Below are positions 24,335-35,662 of a stretch of DNA of 64,000 nt, in pieces. The stretch is from NCBI RefSeq assembly GCF_011075055.1, contig NC_058154.1:11478475-11542474 (forward strand), written 5' to 3'. Position 1 is the stretch's first letter; the number at the start of each line of letters is the position of its first letter. The notes under the pieces are model-generated. The model had not been told where the DNA came from. It saw nothing but the letters and a program-made list of their open reading frames with translations, and searched no databases. The stretch comes from Mangifera indica. Taxonomy: Eukaryota > Streptophyta > Magnoliopsida > Sapindales > Anacardiaceae. Both the position numbers and the translations under genes were made by a program.

Positions 24335-27097
24335 GTATTATATTTCTCTGTAATTTTACTGTAAGCAAACCGTATATGAATATTCTGAATTTGAAGCAGT
24401 AAATAGTGATTAAATTATTGACAGGTTAGGAAGAGGAATCCCTGATTTTTGATGAAATAAGTTTTCTGAAATAGGCACTTAATCTCATCTGTTAACGATC
24501 ATTCCACATGCATTAATAGAAACGTATGTTAATTGATATGTTGGTACACTGTTGTTTTGATTATTCAGATCAATTTATGAATGTTAAAGGTAAGGACTAA
24601 GTGCTTGTATCTAAAAGATCCTTTAATATTGCATAAGGTGAAGAATGCTATTGAGCAATAATTTATTGGCTTACTGATATTCACTGAAAGTTTTGTCACA
24701 TAAACTACCTTGTTTATAATTTTGTTCTGCACTGTTTTATTTGAGATTTAAATGATTTTGTTCAGATAGATATTATCTTTAGGAGTTTACTTTGTTTATT
24801 TATATGTCTCAGTTTGAAGAGAAGAAAATGTGATGGTGGAAAATATAATTTTATGGAGAGACTTTTAGGAGCTGCACGTTTACTGTCACAGGTGTGGATC
24901 CTTTCTCATCAAGCATATTACTCTTGTGTAGCACTATTATAGTTAATCATTGTGTGTGTTTAATTGTTCAGGCATGTGTTTCTTTATATAAAGAAAATCT
25001 TTTATTTCTCTTTGTTAATGGTCTAACATGATTTTGTCAGATTTTGCAATTCTAATTACTGTCTATTTCTATTAGAGGCTTTCCACTTTATGCTCATTCA
25101 CTAAAATAAGGAAATTAAATATAATTTCTGGAAATAGGTTATGTGTTCTGATTTTCTTTCAATCTAAAGATGGTGTATATCTGTGCATATGCTTGAACCA
25201 TAATTATACAGTGTGAAACTGCTTGGATGGTGTAATCATCTATGCTTTGTTTTTGTTGCAGATGGTAGAGCCAATGTTGAAGGCAGCTACGTATCCTTTG
25301 TTTGACATTTTTAGCATGTGACTACATCAGTGATATTTGAAGCACTGTTACATTTGTGTAGTCCATGAGCATTACTCATTGTTCTTGATTTAGTTTCCAT
25401 AATTTATTAGTAGCTCTTAACTTTTTTCTCGCTATCCACTTCTTATTTGGTGGTTATTTTCGTTGTAATATCTTGATAAGGCACCATATATTTTTTTCAT
25501 CATGATAGATGTAAAAGCATGAGTTTCCGCTCTGGTTTTACTTGCTTTTGGAACGTCATTTTAATTTAGGTGCACTCTTTTCTTCTCAAGAGAAGGTATG
25601 CTGAAAAGTTATGCCCATACGTGTGGCTTGTTTAGTCCTGTGGTTTGTTAACTTGTCATGTATGTATAGAAGAATTTGTATCATTTTTTTTTCTCATCCT
25701 TGACTATTCTACAGAGAGATATCTACTTTGCTAGCTCGATCATTTTTTATGTCATTTTCCCTGACAATTTTGGCTTTGCTTGCACGCCTCCGTGTCTTGG
25801 TTCAACAAGTAAGTTTCAGTTCATTTTCCCAATATCGGTTAGATTTCAATTTGTAAGACGGTGTCAAGCTAGGTACAAGTTCTTTTTGTCCTATAAAACT
25901 TTACATTACAATTAATGGATTAGGAATTTGATGTAGATATGTTGATGCTACATTTATAGATTTTAACCAAGTAAAACTATGAATACGCCTAGGGTTCAAT
26001 TTGGGTGAAAATGCTAGACTAACTTCCATCTTTTCAGATAACTTTGGTATAATCTTGCTCTTCCCTAAAACATTGGTAGTTTTTTGGCCATCCTCAAAGA
26101 ATTTGACATTGTTGGTTTCACTGTTGGGTATAGGTTACAATTTTATGCTTTTGCAAAATTATCCTGTGGTTGTTTGTTGTGCAGATTTTACTGGATATTG
26201 TTTCAGTATTCAACGCTGTATCTTTGCTATCCCAAAAGAAGCAATCAGTGAAAATAGCCCAGGAAGGGATTGAGGTCTGACTGTGTCTCTCAAATTTGCA
26301 AGTCATTTTAGTGAAAATCTTTTCTCTGATCCCTATTGCTTATAGATAGATCCTTACTCCTTTTCCCTTAACACTGTCACAGGTATATAGGGAGTTTTAT
26401 CCAGCAAATCAGGAATATATCACTCTAGAATCTGTCTGGAGTACAGACAAGTTTATATTACTTGAGAAGTCAAATAAGAGCAATGTCAACAGTCAAGAAG
26501 GGGATTCTGGAAGCAAAATCCCTGTCGGAGATTCTGCTGTACCGTACCAAAGTCTTGAGGCTTTTCTTGGGGGTAAGAATTTGTGTTACTGGCAACTCTT
26601 TGCATTTTATATGCATCTCCAAGTTTTGGTGTTCTTTTGGCTGACTTGTCCTGTGCGGTTCAATTTTGTTTACTGTTGATGATGAACCAGATTCTGAGAA
26701 GGTGAATAACAACCGTGCTGCTGCAGAGCAACCAACAACTAATATTGATGAGAATAAAATCAATTTGCTTGCAAGCCTGAGTGACGATGGGAAGCCGGTT
26801 GACAGTACTCTGAAATTAGGAGAAAATTCAGGCACATCTGAAACCCCTTGCCATGAACTCACCTCGGAAGGTGGTTTGCTTGTTGTGTCACACTCTTCTC
26901 CGAGCTCAAATCCATCAACAGTCAAGTCTGGTACGAAGAAAGTGGCGTTTGTGTCTGTGTCGGTCAAAAGACCTGCACCATCAACATCAACTTCGTTGGA
27001 TCAGAATATAAAGGAAATTGAGAAGAAAAGCGATGAACCGGAAGATAAATTTTACAATCTGCTCACTGGTGGAAACTTCAAAGATAGTCTCTTCTGA
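23793..27097 (+). CDS. NEPRO N-terminal-domain protein (nucleolar, RNase MRP-linked family)
   Basis: Animal NEPRO is a nucleolar protein linked to ribosome biogenesis and, in recent work as I recall it, to RNase MRP; the plant role is inferred. Exons 23793-23942, 24143-24255, 24813-24891, 25262-25290, 25715-25808, 26185-26274, 26383-26572 and 26691-27097 give about 383 residues, all in frame. The family hallmark is LVYKNKNQHRRSSYFQYLLK at the end of exon 1, followed by RRDLRLLQ. Helical segments follow (ARLLSQMVEPMLKAATEIST; SFSLTILALLARLRVLVQQ). The C-terminal 150 residues are Ser/Thr-rich and low complexity, closing with a conserved-looking FYNLLTGG. The 29-bp fourth exon is easily missed by gene finders. 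Either adjacent ATG (23793 or 23796) could start. Confidence 0.82.
24289..24327. repeat. (AC)n microsatellite in intron 2 of the NEPRO-like gene
   Basis: About 19-20 AC units flanked by (TA) and TG/TA runs, starting about 34 bp after the splice donor at 24256. Confidence 0.95.
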
Positions 27098-28301
27098 TCA
27101 TGTACCAGAGCAAACAGCAAACCTGCAATTCTTTTCAACACAAAGAATGTCTTGTATCATTAGCTTTTACCCTTTTTTCCCCTTCGTTTATAGAAGTGCA
27201 GAAAAAAGGTTAAAGAGAATTTATTCATCCCATTTTCTCTGCATTTCTTACAGTTTTGTTTTATTATCACTTTCAGAGTTTAGAAGTATAGACGCTGTAC
27301 GTATGGGATTAAACAAGTTGAATGAGAAATTTTGTTTAGCTAATATTTTGCCTTATAGATTCCTCTTCATTCAATCTATGGCATGAATTGGGACCCTAAA
27401 ATAAGCTCTATTTTAGAATGTTTTTGAGAAAATAAAATGTAATTTAAAGAAATTGGTAAATTTTTTGTTTAAGGTAACAGGAATTTCTTTAACCAGTTAC
27501 ATGTAAGGGTGGATTTGAGCCGCATTAGTTCAGTTTATATCTATTGTTTGATTTAGTTCAGCTTATATCTATTGTTTGATTTGAATGAGTTAAATTTCAG
27601 TTGAATCTCTAATTTGGTAGTTTAATTAAAGTATGGTTTATTTGTTATTTTAGTTACATTGGTTATTCTGCTAGTTAAGGGAGGGTTTGAATCGAATTGA
27701 ATTCAAGAGTTTAACTACAGTATTGAGCCAAATTGAGTCGAAAATAAATAAAATGATATCATTTTGATGTATATTAATTAAAACAATATTATTTTAATTG
27801 ATTTAAATCTAATTTTTTTATACTTATGAGTTTGACAGACTAAACACCCTTCAAGCTTGAGTTCAACAATATTAAATTCTCAAATTTGAACTTGAATTTG
27901 AGTTAATAATCTCGGTTAGAATCCAACTTTAATATAGGTGATAACGTTTATCTCTCAATAAAATTAATTATTTTATCGGGAATATTTTAATGATATTATA
28001 TACTAATTCAAATAAGATCAAGCCCAATTCGGCAATAAACTCAATTTGGATTGAATTTATATAAAAATAAAAAAGGATGTTGATTATCCCAACCATAGCT
28101 GGTATTAATTGTATCAACTAGCGTGGAAGAAGATATTTCTGGCATATTTGTGAAGGAGCACAACGGTAATTAACTGAACTCAACTGTAGAACTCTTTCTT
28201 ACTACTGATAAAGCATCAATCAAGAACGATTGAACCTGCTTCAAAGATAAAAAGAGAAAGAGTTCCAAGTACGAACACATTGAAGCCAAAGATCAGAAAT
28301 T
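27098..28301. other. 3'UTR, then degenerate hAT-like repeat and lipocalin promoter
   Basis: About 27500-28070 is rich in GAATTGAGTT-type motifs and holds diverged versions of the palindromic core (GATATCATTTTGATGTATAT), matching the 22264 element family. There is no gene. The last 120 bp are probably the lipocalin 5'UTR. Confidence 0.45.
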
Positions 28302-30658
28302 ATGCACAATATGGTAAATGTTTTACATCAATTATCTCCTGTTACTCTCGTTCGATGCAATGCTTCTTCTTCTCCTCCAACCCCCAGCTCCAGGTACCAA
28401 AACCCCACCCACTTCTCTTCTCCTTATTTACTTGGGGTTTTTTTCATTGAATTCTTGTTTATATTCTTTGTTTCTCTTGTATTTGTTTGGTCTGTGAGGT
28501 TTTGATAATGGGAAAAATATTGTGAAACTGGGTAACCATTGCTTGTTTCCAGTTCTGGGTTTGTGGGTGTTGTTGATCACTGATACAGAAAAGGTTGTGG
28601 TTAATTGCTATGTGGGCTAAATCTCAAAATTCATGTTTGCTTAGATGGTTTTAAATTGTTGTTGACAGGAATGGCTATGGTTTATGAGCAATGTTACTTG
28701 CAACCATTTGAGTACATAATTGGGCATATAGATGATATGTTCTTTGATTCAAAATCATCAAATCACATGATAATATATCATTTGTGTATCTAATTGTGTA
28801 TTCAAAAGTGTGTGCACATAGTTTTATTGTTCAAGGGTTGTGTTTTTCCATAATATTCTAGTTCTAGGGAAGAGGCCAACACTGCTTCATGTTTGCCTTT
28901 TTTGAATGTCTCAACATACAAGAGTTAATTATTTTTTTTGGTCTGCTTCCGTAGGGGAATTTCTGAAAAAACGATGGTAAAATGCTCCTTTGACAATCAC
29001 ATTCTGACAAGCCAAGTAAAGCATGCATTATCTGGAATTGCTGCCTCCATATTTGTTCTATCTCAAACGAATCAGGTTTGTTGGTTTTATTATCTCTACT
29101 GCTGTAGGCTTCTAGTGTGAGTTTATCAGTTCATAATACAACCTTTTACTGAGATAAAACTTCGTTGCTTTTTGTGAAGAAGATGAACAATGAGGTCTTT
29201 CTGATTATTTATTGGGGATTATTTCATTGAACTTTAGTCTTAGACCGGAACTATTGGAGAAATTTAGTTTTTTCAATGGATTATTCTTGCACTGAAGCTG
29301 AGAAGTTTGTTGAACAGGTGTTTGCTTTTTCAGTTCTTCATTCTTTTGGTTCATGTATTATGCATTTCTTTTCTTTCTAATAAACTGAAAATTGATTTGT
29401 ACAACAAATTCATAGGCAAGAGATATTACTAAGAATTATTCTCATTTTCCTTGAAAGGTTGGTGCAGCAGTTATATCTTATCCAAACAATATATGCCAAA
29501 TTGCAAGTGCAGCAGATAAAGAGCCGACACTTCCAATTGATCAAACCTCTGATGGAAGGAATGGGAAATTTATGATGATGAGAGGTATGACGGCAAAGGA
29601 TTTTGACCCCGTCCGATACTCTGGAAGGTGGTTTGAAGTTGCTTCACTCAAACGTGGATTTGCTGGGCAAGGTCAAGAAGACTGCCACTGCACTCAGGTA
29701 AACATTAGGCCAAAGAAATTGCCATGTTGAGTTAAAGAAAACCTGATGTTTTCCTCGTCCATCTGACATGGTTCTGTTAGCTTGAAATCCAATTCTGGAT
29801 CTGGAGTCTGCTCTTTTAGGCAAGCATTTGAAAATTTCTGTAGATACTAACTGGTCTGATTTGCTGCAACAAGTGATTGATTCTGTTGCAAAACTAAACT
29901 TATGGTGGCATTTCTTATACAGTTTATACCCTTGAAATTCGAAAATCTGAATTGTAATATATCTTCATCTATCAATATGCAGGGTGTATACACATTTGAT
30001 ATGGAGGCACCCTCTATTCAGGTTGACACCTTTTGTGTTCATGGGGGCCCTGATGGATACATTACTGGAATAAGGGGGAAGGTTCAATGCCTTCCAGAGG
30101 AGGAGTTGGAGAATAGTGAGACCGACCTAGAGAAGCTAGAGATGATTAAACAAAAATGTTATCTTCGTTTTCCCACATTGCCTTTTATTCCTAAGGAGCC
30201 TTACGATGTGATCGCTACTGACTACGATAACTTTTCTCTTGTTTCCGGAGCAAAAGACAGAAGCTTTGTTCAGGTAATCAGCAATGCGAAGAAGACAATG
30301 TGTGTTCTTGAACATTATCATTTCAGATCTCTAGTCTAAAGTTTGTTCTTTGCCATTGACATTTCAGATATACTCAAGAACTCCGGACCCTGGACCTGCT
30401 TTCATTGAAAAGTACAAATCTTACTTGGTGAATTACGGATATGATCCAAGCAAAATCAAGGATACTCCACAGGATTGTGAAGTAATGTCTAATAGTAAGC
30501 TAGCTGCAATGATGTCCATGTCTGGAATGCAACAGGCTTTGACAAACCAATTTCCTGATCTAGAACTGAAAGCCCCTATTGAACTTAACCCTTTTACTAG
30601 TTTATTTGACACTTTTAAGAAGCTTGTTGAGCTCTATTTTAAGCAGTCACTGAAGTAA
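28302..30658 (+). CDS. LCNP: Plastid lipocalin (chloroplastic lipocalin)
   Basis: Arabidopsis LCNP is a thylakoid-lumen lipocalin needed for sustained photoprotective quenching (qH) and protection of lipids from peroxidation. Exons 28302-28393, 28955-29075, 29458-29697, 29983-30273 and 30368-30658 give about 344 residues, all in frame. The first about 85 residues are Ser-rich, then carry a hydrophobic stretch (GIAASIFVLSQ), consistent with a bipartite transit peptide. The lipocalin GxW motif is in RYSGRWFEVASLKRGF. It is followed by Cys-containing strands (EDCHCTQGVYTF, IRGKVQC) and QIYSRTPDPG. Length is close to the known plant protein. The third exon's acceptor is a weak AAAG without a long pyrimidine tract. 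Confidence 0.93.
28695..28835. repeat. MITE-like copy inside lipocalin intron 1
   Basis: It has the family palindrome with AAATCACATGATAATATATC in the middle and ends in GTGCACATAGTTTTATTG. Confidence 0.55.
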
Positions 30659-32319
30659 TTATCTCATTGCACTTTGTGTAATTCTTGATCACTTAATGAA
30701 AAATTCTTTGTAATAATGAAGATTAGTCACTTTCAGATTAAGATAATTGTAGTCTGACCCAAAAATTTTCACTGGAATCATCTACCTGGAAACCTTACAG
30801 AACAATTCTGGGTTTCACCCTTGATAGTTGATAATATGAGCCTGTTAAACACATGTTTTTCTAGTGTTAGTTTTGTGATCACATGCCAGACTTGCTGATT
30901 TAACTAATACTTTTAACATTTCCTCATATCTAGCTGGTTCGAGCTCATTTTCTAGCAAAGCTTGAATGAGCCCCAAGGGGAGCTCAAGCTTAAGTTTGTG
31001 CCTAAGAATTTTGTATCGTCGAGCTTGGGAGATATTCCACTTGTGAACTTGAAAATTTTTGATTTAAATTGATTAAAATGATATCGTTTTTAATTTATAC
31101 GTATCAAGATGATGTCATTTTGATTAATTTTTGGCTTAATTCAATATTGTAGCCAAACATGAATTGACTTGGGGGGAGCTTGTTGAACTTGAATCTAGGC
31201 TTAAGTTCAACTTTTTCAAGTTGAGCCATATTCGAACTAACCTAAACTTGAGCTCAATTCGATTCAAATATAATCATTTTCATATCCTAATATATGAAAT
31301 AAAATTAGCTTGGAATAGAGACTTTAAGTTTCTATGAAATACTGATCGATTGATTTAATTATTTACTTTATCTTTAATTCAAAATCATTTAATTAGTAAT
31401 TCATTTTGTTAATACAGAAAGTATTACTCTGCCGTATTATATTCGGGTCATTCATTAATAAGAAATATTTTAGAAGGTTTTCAAAAAAATTATTGGAAAA
31501 ATACCTATAGAGTTTCAACCCTACTAAATACTATATTTGTATGTATACACACTTTTATGTCAACACAAGGAAAAATAATGCCTTTTTGGGTGCTGCTGAA
31601 GCCATTTGGCGTTGTATTTTTGCAAAAGAATTTGTCTGTCTTACCAAAAAATGTAAACACTAGTCTAGTCCATGAAATTTTCATCTCATTCAAGACATCA
31701 AATTCATTCTCAGACACGGGTGGATCCAAACTAAGCCCGAATTCAAGCTAGGGATTTTGAGTTGAGCTAGCTTGATGTTGTTAAGTCACTGGAAAGCCGC
31801 CAAAAAATCCAACTTCTTTGGCGGTTATTTATCTTCTCCAACCATTTTTTTATTGGTAATGGTGACATATTCATCTTCTCCAGTTTCTTTTTTTTCTGAC
31901 AATTTCTCTTCTTTTTCATCTCCAACTATTCTTATTTCTCCTCTTTAATGGCTTTTTGACAACTCGTTGTAAGCTTGAGCTCGAGCCAGATTTTTTGGAT
32001 TTTTGTTGAGCTTGACCAGCCCTTGTTTGGGCTCAACTTGACACGAATCCGGCTTTATTTACATATATACAAATACACATTTTGCGGTATTGTTGGCATG
32101 AAAGGAAATATCTTTTCTTGGCATGAATTTAGTTATAGCAGATCAAAGTCTAATCTAGCATGAATATAATCAAGCAAGTGAAAGAAAAAAAAGAAATAGA
32201 AACTTACTTGATTAATTGAATTACCAATAATATTTCAAAGTCAAACTCACAGACCACAATATGAAGCTTAAGATATCTGAAAATCAAAATTGAAACAACA
32301 GTAACAAGAACAAATAAGA
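30659..32319. other. Convergent spacer between lipocalin and LTD, with GAGCTCGAG-type repeats
   Basis: About 30935-31285 and 31720-32060 are two diverged copies of the hAT-like family (AGCTTGAGC and palindromic GATATCGTTTTT motifs). The 344-bp part between them holds nothing recognisable. Confidence 0.45.
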
Positions 32320-33753
32320 TCATGCCTTCTGAACTGAAAAACCAAGGATGAAGTCTTTGATTTCGTCGTTGGCAGCTCTATCAAGTGCAGTCTTTCCATC
32401 CACGTCCTTGACAGTGTAATTAGCTCCAGCTCTCATAAGCTCTTCAATTTTTGGTTTGTCGCCCTCTGAGGCGGCGAGCATCAGTAAGATGTCAACCGGG
32501 TGGATACTTTGGCTTAAGAGAGCCTCCATCTTATCATATGAACCCTCAACTGCAAGCATCCCCATGTAGTTGAAGTACTGCAGGGCAAAATTTGTTTCTT
32601 GCTGTTATCACTTCTGAAGAAACTAATTCATATTCACACCAAAGTCTCTTTGAACAATCAGATTTGCTAACCAAAGTATGTTCCTCAGAACAAATAAATG
32701 ATCATGAGTTGAAAGAATTCCCTTCTACACATTCCATATATGTTTCCATTTAGTAATAGGGATTAGCTTTACTCTCAAACAAAACCCTAAATTCTAAACC
32801 AGATCTAACTTCTATCAGCATTTGAACATAAACCCTATAGTTCAAACACTAAAATTCTATTAAACAACAATCAAAGAAATTTGGTTCAAACCGGTTTGGT
32901 TTATAAAACGGTTAATATGGGTTGATAAATTTTTAGAAAAACAGTACATATTTATGTATGTATAAAACTATATTTGACAATTGTCATTTTTTTATATGTT
33001 TTTGTATATATATTTTATATTCATTTGGATGTTTATTTCGTATACTAGATAACCATAACTCAACTATTATTTATTAAATATGAAATACTTGAAAGTGAAT
33101 GATTCTCAATAGGTTCAAAATATAATCTAAACCAGAGCAAATCCTATTTTTTCAGTTTGATTTAAAATTTAAAATGGTTTGATTTCAAACCCTTTTTTTA
33201 AGTTTGGTCCAAAAAAGGTCTTAAACCTTATCAAACTGAACCGTGCGTACCCTTTAAAGCAACCTATAAATCTAACTCAAGTTCAGGCTCAGAGTGTCAC
33301 ACATTCAAATTCACACAAACAAGCAATCTAAAACCCCCATTATTTTCCTCAAACCAGAGTAAACTATCACTAACTGCAATCTAAATTTCAACACACCCTT
33401 ATCTAAAATACACATGTGAACTTAAAAGCAAGCAAAATGGAAAAAAAAGAAAAGATATGCAGATGGGTCTATGATAAAAGAGAATGAACCTGCTCAACAT
33501 CATCTCTATCAAAGTCATCACGGGACTGGCTTCCATAAATTCCAGCACCTTCAGAATCAACACCATTTTTACCAAACTTGAACCAGCACTGAGCTTTGGA
33601 CCCATTGGAGGTTCCCATTTTGGGGGGTCGAAGCCATTTGAGATTGTTTTTGGTACCCAGAAACTGGGAGCTGAATTTTGGGAGAGAAGATTGAGGATTT
33701 GAAGGTTTTGAAGTAAAGGGTAGGTGAGTTACAATGCATGAGATTGAAGCCAT
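32320..33753 (-). CDS. LTD: LTD / GDC1, ankyrin-repeat chloroplast protein for LHC import
   Basis: In Arabidopsis the stromal LTD (GDC1) passes light-harvesting chlorophyll proteins from the inner-envelope translocon to cpSRP43; mutants lack normal grana. Two exons, 33490-33753 and 32320-32577, join in phase 0 to 173 residues, close to the known size. Exon 1 encodes a transit peptide (MASISCIVTHLPFTSKPSNP onward), then CWFKFGKNGVDSEGAGIYGS and RDDFDRDDVEQ. Exon 2 encodes YFNYMGMLAVEGSYDKMEAL and one clear ankyrin-type repeat (IEELMRAGANYTVKDVDGKT, then ALDRAA). The 912-bp intron holds a diverged repeat (about 32880-33255) with AAACCGGTTTGGTTT ends. Downstream of exon 2 on minus, a 3'UTR is expected. 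Confidence 0.93.
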
Positions 33754-34057
33754 AACTCAAGACTAGATTTTTATCTGTTAAACTACAAATCTCCTGAAGC
33801 TGGGTTTATCACCTTCAGTGTCTATCTACACGTGTGTTTAGATGAATGTAAGAGGAAGAAATAATCCTGTGTGGATGATACCTCAAAACGCTTCTGAGAA
33901 TAAGGATCTGGACCGTGATAATTTCTACTTCAGCCTTCAGGCCCAGGTTCAGTTAGACCGATAGCCTTTGTATGATAATATGAGTAATATCTGAATTCTG
34001 ATATATCATTTTCAATTTTCATGGTTGATATTATGCAAGGGTTGTGAGTTTATTGAT
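33754..34057. other. LTD promoter region
   Basis: About 300 bp between the LTD start and the MULE-like insertion. No clear TATA box is assigned. Confidence 0.4.
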
Positions 34058-34893
34058 GGCCAAACGACTATTTCCCACCCAAGGTTTGATGTTTTCTCAA
34101 ATGTCTCTCTTTTAACTATGGAAATACCAAACACCCACCCATGACCGGTTAGATTTAATAGAACCCTAACGCCTAAAAATTTTATCTCTTTTTGCCTCCC
34201 TAAACTTTAAAAACTAAAATTTTCCCTCAACCTAAGTTTTAAAAAATCGCAGTTTCACCCAAGGGTTTGGTTTTGAAATCTCCGGTAACCTCTCCGGCTC
34301 CGTTGTCGATGACCTCTCCCTCCCGAAACAACCTCTCCTTCCGACGATCTCTTTCCTCCCATTTGGAGGTCCGATCGGCGTCGGAGTCGCCTTGGGAGAC
34401 AAAGAACTTCGTCGGGGAAGACGAAGTTCTTCGTCTTCCCAGACGAAGAAGATGGCTTAGTCTTTGTCTGGGAAGACGAAGTTCGTCTTCCCCGACGAAG
34501 TTCTTCGTCTCCCAAGGCGACCCCGACGTCGATCGGACCTCCAAATGAGAGGAAAGAGATCGCCGGAAGGAGAGGTTGCTTCGGGAGGGAGAGGCCGTTG
34601 GCAACGGAGCCGGAGAGGTCACCGGAGATTTCAAAACCAAACCCTAGGGTGAAACTACGATTTTTTAAAACTTAGGCTAGGGGAAAATTTTAGTTTTTAA
34701 AATTTAGGGGGGCAAAATTATATTCTATTTTAGTTTATTTTTAATATTATAACGAAAATGATGATTTTACCCTTACCACCATTAGGGTTTTGTTAAATCT
34801 AACCGGCCATGGGTGGGTGTTTGGTGTTTCCATAGTTAAAGGGCAGAAACTTGAGAAAACATCAAACCTTTGGTGGGAAATAGTCGTTTGGCC
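34058..34893. mobile_element. Fold-back MULE-like element, 836 bp, exact 9-bp target duplication
   Basis: It is flanked by TTTATTGAT at 34049-34057 and 34894-34902. The ends GGCCAAACGACTATTTCCCA are inverted, and the inverted homology runs almost to the centre (arms of about 400 bp). As a result both strands show nearly the same open frame (plus from 34267, minus from 34640, both starting VLKSPVTSPAP). These frames are a product of the palindrome, not separate genes. The GC-rich core (CTTCGTCTTCCC repeats) contrasts with the AT-rich surroundings. Confidence 0.85.
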
Positions 34894-34918
34894 TTTATTG
34901 ATAAATATAGGATGTGAC

Positions 34919-35654
34919 TAGAGATGTCAATGGGCCGTGCCGGGCCGGGCCGGCTCTAGCACGACCCAATGGGCTAATGGGCCGGGCCGGACCCGAGGCC
35001 CAAACAGTAACGTGCCTTCGTGCCGGGCCGACCCATTAAAATATGAAGGCCCAAGGCCCGACCCATATAATAACGGGCTTTAATTGGGCCGGGCCGGGCC
35101 TTAATTGGGCCTCCATTTGATCATAAATAATAAAATTATGATATATAATAGGATTCTCAGGAAGGGAAGCAGCTATCGTCATTAAATTTATTTGATATTA
35201 AATCTATTTGTAATATTTTGTAATGATAAAATTAAAATAAAATAAGATTAAAAATATAATAAAATAATTGGGACTGAGAGTTTGAGATATTGAGAGATTG
35301 AGAGTTTGAGAGATTGAAAGTTTGAGAAATTTATAATTGTAATTGAAAGTAAAAATTAAAAATTTAATAGGTTTTTATAGGGAAAAAATTAAAAAAATTA
35401 AGCAGATGCTGGTCTGCTTCTTTTTTGCCTTCTGCGAGGTGCTTCTGCCTCAAAGAAAAAAATTAAGCAGAAGCAGCTTCTGCGAGGTGCTTCTGCCAGC
35501 CCATGGGTTTAATATTAAAGCCCAAGGCCCGGCCCGATAAGTCCATAGGCCTGACCCGACATGCTATAATATCAGGCCGGGCTTTGTCGTGCCCGAATTT
35601 TTTTTCGTGCTTTGGGCCGGATCTCTATTCGACCCGACCTAATTGACGTGTCTA
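34919..35654. mobile_element. hAT-like non-autonomous element, 736 bp, exact 8-bp target duplication
   Basis: It is flanked by GATGTGAC at 34911-34918 and 35655-35662. Ends are TAGAGATGTCAATGGGCC and, reversed, TAGACACGTCAATTAGGTC. Subterminal GGGCCGGGCCGG and GCCCGGCCC motifs are dense at both ends. The interior is AT-rich with a GAGAGTTTGAGA tandem patch (35277-35335). No transposase is encoded. Confidence 0.85.
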
Positions 35655-35662
35655 GATGTGAC

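Noticed and set aside
34239..34652. Four overlapping open frames on both strands as genes
   Set aside because: They mirror each other because the element is palindromic; there is no known domain and no separate support.
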